Translations under genes and position numbers: made by a program
Shown here: piece by piece, positions 60,606-64,000 of the stretch
Layout: each line of letters starts with the position of its first letter
Numbering within the stretch: position 1 is the stretch's first letter
Source of the DNA: a bacterium
GTDB lineage: Bacteria > Bacteroidota > Ignavibacteria > Ignavibacteriales > Ignavibacteriaceae
Length of the DNA: 64,000 nucleotides
Direction of reading: 5' to 3'
Assembly (NCBI GenBank): GCA_016716565.1
Contig: JADJWC010000001.1
Coordinates: 1 to 64,000, forward strand
The notes under the pieces: model-generated
Databases searched by the model: none
What the model saw: the letters and a program-made list of their open reading frames with translations, nothing else
What the model was told of the DNA's origin: nothing

Positions 60606-61214
60606 ATGAGATATTTTTTTATTTGCGGACTTTGGGCAGGCTACTGCGCCCTTCATAGTTTTTTAATAAGCATTTCATTTACAAAATTTATCAGCCGCAT
60701 ATTAAAAAAATATTACGCTTTCTATCGTCTCTTTTACGTTTTATCCGCTCTCGTACTCCTCATTCTGCTAATTGATTATACATCTCCATACGATAACGAA
60801 ATAATTGTATCATATACTTTCCCCTGGTCTATTATACGTTACGCTTTAATGTATGGTTCACTGTTATTATTCTTCTGGGCGTTCTTCTTTAATTATGATT
60901 CTTTATCGTTTTTCGGAATCAGGCAAATATTAAACTCTGGAAAGGAATTAACAATAAATCCTGCCGAAACAATTAAAAAGAAAGGTTTATTGGGAGTAAT
61001 AAGACATCCGATGTATTTAGCTCTAATAATTTTCTTGTGGAGTACAATATTTACGTTAATGGATCTGCTCATAAACACAGTGCTAACCATTTATGTAATC
61101 ATTGGGACAATACTGGAAGAAAAGAAACTTGTATTAGAATTCGGCGAAGCTTATATAAAATATCAGCACGAAGTACCAATGTTGGTTCCATTTACTAAAC
61201 CAAAGGCCGTCTGA
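60606..61214 (+). CDS. Isoprenylcysteine-methyltransferase/NnrU-like membrane protein
   Basis: 202 residues with about five membrane segments. The C-terminal motif VIRHPMYLALIIFLWSTIFT, then EEKKLVLEFGEAYIKYQHEV, is the AdoMet-binding end of the ICMT/NnrU/MSR-like family (R-H-P-x-Y, then E-E-x..F-G..Y). It would methylate a lipid-like or thiol substrate in the membrane, but its real substrate is unknown. Inserted between rsgA remnants. The second ICMT-like gene follows 31 nt later. Confidence 0.85.
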   Translation: MRYFFICGLWAGYCALHSFLISISFTKFISRILKKYYAFYRLFYVLSALVLLILLIDYTSPYDNEIIVSYTFPWSIIRYALMYGSLLLFFWAFFFNYDSLSFFGIRQILNSGKELTINPAETIKKKGLLGVIRHPMYLALIIFLWSTIFTLMDLLINTVLTIYVIIGTILEEKKLVLEFGEAYIKYQHEVPMLVPFTKPKAV

Positions 61215-61245
61215 ATTAATTAATCAATTTTATTGTACAGCAGAA

Positions 61246-61767
61246 ATGAATAATCAGATGTTTCTCCCGTTAGTATCTTTATGTATAATTGCTCACATAG
61301 TCAGACTTAGTTATGAAATCTTGAAACACAAAAAATTAATTAAAGCGAGCAGGATTTCGTTTGTAATTATATTCTCAAATATGTTGTTATTATGGACTTC
61401 CTGGTTTTTACTCTGCAGCTTCGATCCGTCCGAAACAAACCTTCCGATAATATTGAGTTATTTTGGTATCTCGTTAGCTATTCTTGGTGTAATTATTTTC
61501 TTAACTGCTTTATTAACAATCAAAACATTAGAAACTTACGAAGGCGATCTTATTACAAGTGGAATTTATTCGAGGATAAGGCACCCGATGTATCTCGGTT
61601 TTTTACTTTGGTTAATTGGATTTCCACTTTTTTACGGTGGAATGTATTCACTTATACTTGCCATTCCATTTGCTATAAATGTTTTGTATTGGAGACATTT
61701 AGAAGAGTTAGAATTAGATAAAAGATTTGTTGACTATAAATTATATAAGAAGAAAACGATCTTTTAA
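61246..61767 (+). CDS. Isoprenylcysteine-methyltransferase-like membrane protein
   Basis: 173 residues with four or five membrane segments. GIYSRIRHPMYLGFLLWLIG and LEELELDKRFVDYKLYKKKT carry the RHPxY and E..L...F..Y signatures of the family. It is a distant paralogue of the protein before it. No carrier protein or prenyl lipid gene is visible. It ends 49 nt upstream of the intact rsgA. Confidence 0.85.
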   Translation: MNNQMFLPLVSLCIIAHIVRLSYEILKHKKLIKASRISFVIIFSNMLLLWTSWFLLCSFDPSETNLPIILSYFGISLAILGVIIFLTALLTIKTLETYEGDLITSGIYSRIRHPMYLGFLLWLIGFPLFYGGMYSLILAIPFAINVLYWRHLEELELDKRFVDYKLYKKKTIF

Positions 61768-61816
61768 AATTATATTCTTTTTAAAGTTTATAACGACAGT
61801 AAATATTTAAAATAAA

Positions 61817-62890
61817 ATGGACAACCTACAAAATCTCGGCTTCGATAATTGGTTCAGCGATAAAATAGATTTATCCAAAACTGATTTTAACATCGTAAGA
61901 GTAATAAGCGTAAACAAAAACAGCTTTGTTGTTTCCAACGGTGTAAAAGATATTTATGCAGAGCTTACGGGAAAATTTTTGTTTAATTCAGAGAACTCCC
62001 TTGATATGCCTGCTGTCGGCGATTGGGTTTATGCACAACTATTCGATGATAGTTCTCTGGCGATTATTCACGACATTCTTTCGCGCAAAACATTACTGAA
62101 AAGAAAAGCATCCGGCAAAAAAGTTGATTACCAACTTATCGCTGCGAACATTGATACTGCAATCATTATGCAGTCGCTCGATTCCAATTTTAATTTAAGA
62201 CGGCTCGAACGATACCTTGTGATGATAAACGAAGGCAAGATTACTCCGGCAATATTCTTAAGTAAAAGTGATCTAATAAATGCTGAAGAAATTGAGCAAA
62301 AGAAGAATGATATCCGTAAAATTTTGCCTGATGTTAAGATTGCTTCTTTCAGCAATAACAGCGCAAGCGATATAGAAAGTATTAAAACTTTATTTGAGCC
62401 ATTTAAAACTTACTGCCTGCTTGGTTCATCTGGTGTTGGCAAAACAACCTTGCTGAATAATTTAATTAATCAGGAACTGTACAAAACACAGCCGATAAGA
62501 GAAAAAGATGGAAGAGGAAAACACACCACAACCCGCCGCGAACTTATAGTTTTAGAAAACGGAGCAATAATAATAGATAATCCCGGAATGCGTGAACTCG
62601 GAGTAATCTCAAACGAGTCAGGACTCGGTGATACGTTCAATGAAATTGATGAGCTCGCAGACCAGTGCAAATACAAAGACTGCACTCACACTGTCGAAGC
62701 GGGTTGCGCAGTACTTGAAGCCGTTGAAAGGGGAGAGATTTCAGAAGAGCGTTATAATAATTATATCAAGATTTATAAAGAGTCATTGTATAATGAAATG
62801 TCCTACGTTGAAAAGAGACAGAAAGATAAAAAGTTCGGCAAGTTCTTTCATTCCACAATGAAAGATGTAAAAAAGATGAAGGGGAGATGA
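61817..62890 (+). CDS. rsgA: Ribosome small-subunit biogenesis GTPase RsgA, intact copy
   Basis: 357 residues. The circularly permuted GTPase is evident: the G4 motif (LSKSD) precedes G1 (GSSGVGKTTLLN), followed by G3 DNPGMRELG. The N-terminal OB fold (VISVNKNSFVVSNGVKDIYA) and the C-terminal zinc site (CKYKDCTHTVEAGCAV) are complete. It matures the 30S subunit. Pieces of a second copy flank it on both sides; see findings. Confidence 0.96.
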   Translation: MDNLQNLGFDNWFSDKIDLSKTDFNIVRVISVNKNSFVVSNGVKDIYAELTGKFLFNSENSLDMPAVGDWVYAQLFDDSSLAIIHDILSRKTLLKRKASGKKVDYQLIAANIDTAIIMQSLDSNFNLRRLERYLVMINEGKITPAIFLSKSDLINAEEIEQKKNDIRKILPDVKIASFSNNSASDIESIKTLFEPFKTYCLLGSSGVGKTTLLNNLINQELYKTQPIREKDGRGKHTTTRRELIVLENGAIIIDNPGMRELGVISNESGLGDTFNEIDELADQCKYKDCTHTVEAGCAVLEAVERGEISEERYNNYIKIYKESLYNEMSYVEKRQKDKKFGKFFHSTMKDVKKMKGR

Positions 62891-62904
62891 TGTATATAAT
62901 CCGC

Positions 62905-62984
62905 TGTCATTCCGAACTTGATTCGGAATCTTACTTCTTGATTTTGAATTGAGTAGAGAACCTGAAACAAGTTCAGGTTGATGC
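62905..62984. repeat. GTCATTCC-type dispersed element between rsgA and its tail remnant
   Basis: Two hairpins: ATTCCGAA-CTTGA-TTCGGAAT (62909-62929) and AACCTGAA-ACAAG-TTCAGGTT (62959-62979). The first shares stem and loop length with the element at 30620-30640. It lies exactly between the end of the intact rsgA and the tail copy. Confidence 0.65.
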
Positions 62985-63060
62985 ACCGAAGGATAAAAAG
63001 TGGGGGAGGTTTTTTCATCGCACAATGAAAGATGTAAAGAAGATGAAGGGGAGAGAGTAA
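62985..63060 (+). pseudogene. rsgA remnant 3: last 24 or so codons
   Basis: Encodes KDKKWGRFFHRTMKDVKKMK then GRE and stop, against KDKKFGKFFHSTMKDVKKMK then GR and stop in the intact gene. About 60 of 70 bases agree, so the copy is diverged, not a fresh duplication. Confidence 0.85.
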
Positions 63061-63088
63061 ACTCAATAACTCAGCGATAACAATCTTA

Positions 63089-63625
63089 ATGAAAGATAAA
63101 CTACTAATAATTGATCTTGATGAAACCTTAATCTATTCAAGTCTGACAAGGCTATCTTTTCCGGAAGATTTCAGAGTTGGCCAATACTTCGTTTACAAAA
63201 GGCCGGGGCTTGAGAATTTTCTTAAATTCATCAATGAAAATTTCAAACTTGCAGTTTGGACTTCATCAACTTCAGAGTATGCTAACGATATAGTCAAACA
63301 ACTTTTCGCTGATCAATCTGTTCTTAAATTTGTTTGGGCACGGGACAAATGTGTTTCTAAAATCGATATTGAATCGCGTGAGCAGTACTGGATTAAAGAT
63401 TTGAAAAAAGTCAAGAAGCTCGGCTTCGAATTAGAAAAAATTTTAGTAATTGATGACAGTCCGGAAAAACTTCAGAGAAATTACGGGAACCATATTCCGG
63501 TGATTCCATTCGTTGGTGATTTGGGAGATGATGAGCTATCAAGACTTGTAAATTTTCTTGAAAGTATAAGAAATCTCAATTCTGTTCGATCAATTGAAAA
63601 ACGTAATTGGAGAAATACAATTTAA
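63089..63625 (+). CDS. HAD-superfamily FCP1/SCP-like phosphatase
   Basis: 178 residues. LLIIDLDETLIYSS (DLDETL, motif I, nucleophile and acid Asp), KLAVWTSSTSEYAND (motif II Ser/Thr) and KILVIDDSPEKLQRNYGNH (motif III, DDS). It matches the NLI-interacting-factor or CTD-phosphatase group, mostly eukaryotic but present in scattered bacteria. It may dephosphorylate a protein; target unknown. Starts 28 nt after the rsgA tail remnant. Confidence 0.85.
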   Translation: MKDKLLIIDLDETLIYSSLTRLSFPEDFRVGQYFVYKRPGLENFLKFINENFKLAVWTSSTSEYANDIVKQLFADQSVLKFVWARDKCVSKIDIESREQYWIKDLKKVKKLGFELEKILVIDDSPEKLQRNYGNHIPVIPFVGDLGDDELSRLVNFLESIRNLNSVRSIEKRNWRNTI

Positions 63626-63736
63626 CTCCATCATGTTGTAATATAGTTGCCTGACATAGCTTTCACCATTATTTACTCTCCCTTTATCCTAAGGATTTAT
63701 TTTCATATTTTGGATTAGTTAAAAACCGGAGATAAA

Positions 63737-63958
63737 ATGAAGAAGAAATTCACCGCTGTAATAAATAGAGAAGAAAATTGGTTTGTGGCTCATTGTCTTG
63801 AACTTGATGTCGTGAGTCAGGGGAAAACTATTGAAGAAGCACAGACCAATCTTAAAGAAGCTGTGGAATTATATCTTGAAAGTTTTGAACCTGAGGATTA
63901 TCCTGGTTCAGATGGCGAAATAATTCTTTATCCTTTTGAAGTAGCTGTGAATGGCTAA
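63737..63958 (+). CDS. hicB: HicB-family antitoxin
   Basis: 73 residues. FTAVINREENWFVAHCLELD then VVSQGKTIEEAQTNLKEAVE is the partial RNase H-like HicB fold, ending in a short tail without an obvious added DNA-binding domain. It neutralises the HicA RNase. It overlaps the hicA start by 8 nt, the usual arrangement when the antitoxin comes first. Confidence 0.9.
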   Translation: MKKKFTAVINREENWFVAHCLELDVVSQGKTIEEAQTNLKEAVELYLESFEPEDYPGSDGEIILYPFEVAVNG

Positions 63959-64000
63959 GCTTCCTGTTCTATCAGGTAAAGAACTGATCAAAATTCTTGA
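63951..64000 (+). CDS. hicA: HicA toxin, partial (runs off window)
   Basis: ATG at 63951 inside the end of hicB gives MAKLPVLSGKELIKIL before the window stops. This is the conserved start of HicA double-stranded-RNA-binding mRNA interferases (K-L-P-x-x-S-G-x-E-x-I/L). The catalytic His lies further on and is not visible. Confidence 0.85.
   Translation, partial: MAKLPVLSGKELIKIL

Noticed and set aside
1..64000. tRNA or rRNA genes
   Set aside because: I scanned by eye for cloverleaf-like T-arm sequences and rRNA motifs and found nothing convincing.

Overview
The window is AT-rich DNA from a bacterium of the Bacteroidetes/Chlorobi side of the tree, most probably the Ignavibacteria. The main evidence is three large secreted proteins ending in a type IX secretion sorting domain with the YPNPFNP signature. 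Supporting it are FG-GAP repeat proteins, many short lipoproteins, a zinc-finger-less DnaJ next to clpB, and short palindromic intergenic repeats. This placement is inferred from protein families; no rRNA or tRNA gene was seen.

Layout. 1-4.8 kb: partial DUF2723 membrane protein, HxlR regulator, AlkA-type glycosylase, and a coupled pair of exported enzymes (PIG-L deacetylase, agmatine/arginine deiminase family). 4.8-12.8 kb: a complete RND efflux operon (outer-membrane channel, adaptor, pump) and a MATE exporter. 12.8-19.7 kb: small stress and enzyme folds (SRPBCC, DUF1801, DHFR-like, VOC) facing a GlxA/AraC-type regulator that leads an AAC(6')-like acetyltransferase, a pirin and a YfiT-like thiol transferase. 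19.7-23.7 kb: mixed envelope and housekeeping genes. 23.8-30 kb: a surface-protein island of three T9SS-sorted proteins, with a near-identical duplicated gene end and two copies of a 228-bp upstream element. 30-36.4 kb: MsrB, L,D-transpeptidase, YajQ, YhcH, DUF1579, Fic. 36.5-43.9 kb: mfd and the mnmE-mnmG-rsmG (trmE-gidA-gidB) operon with two parS-like palindromes between mnmE and mnmG, suggesting the replication-origin side of the chromosome. 44-48.3 kb: heat-shock cluster hsp20, cbpA-like dnaJ, clpB. 48.4-57.7 kb: OmpA, TPR and assorted enzymes, with six copies of a roughly 30-nt repeat in the gaps. 57.7-64 kb: two DUF5677-like helical proteins, a nested rsgA locus, an FCP1-like phosphatase and a hicBA toxin-antitoxin pair cut by the window end.

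Four reading frames are broken: DUF1801, a double-VOC protein, mfd and mnmG. Three look like single-base losses and one is an internal deletion of about 40 codons. Because mfd and mnmG are core genes, assembly or sequencing error is at least as likely as real pseudogenes.

The most unusual structure is at 59.67-63.06 kb. An intact rsgA is bracketed by diverged pieces of a second rsgA (start, an early internal piece, and the tail), with a PPOX-type flavoprotein gene and two isoprenylcysteine-methyltransferase-like membrane proteins in between. Next is the 228-bp element upstream of two FG-GAP genes, which is far more conserved than the proteins it precedes.
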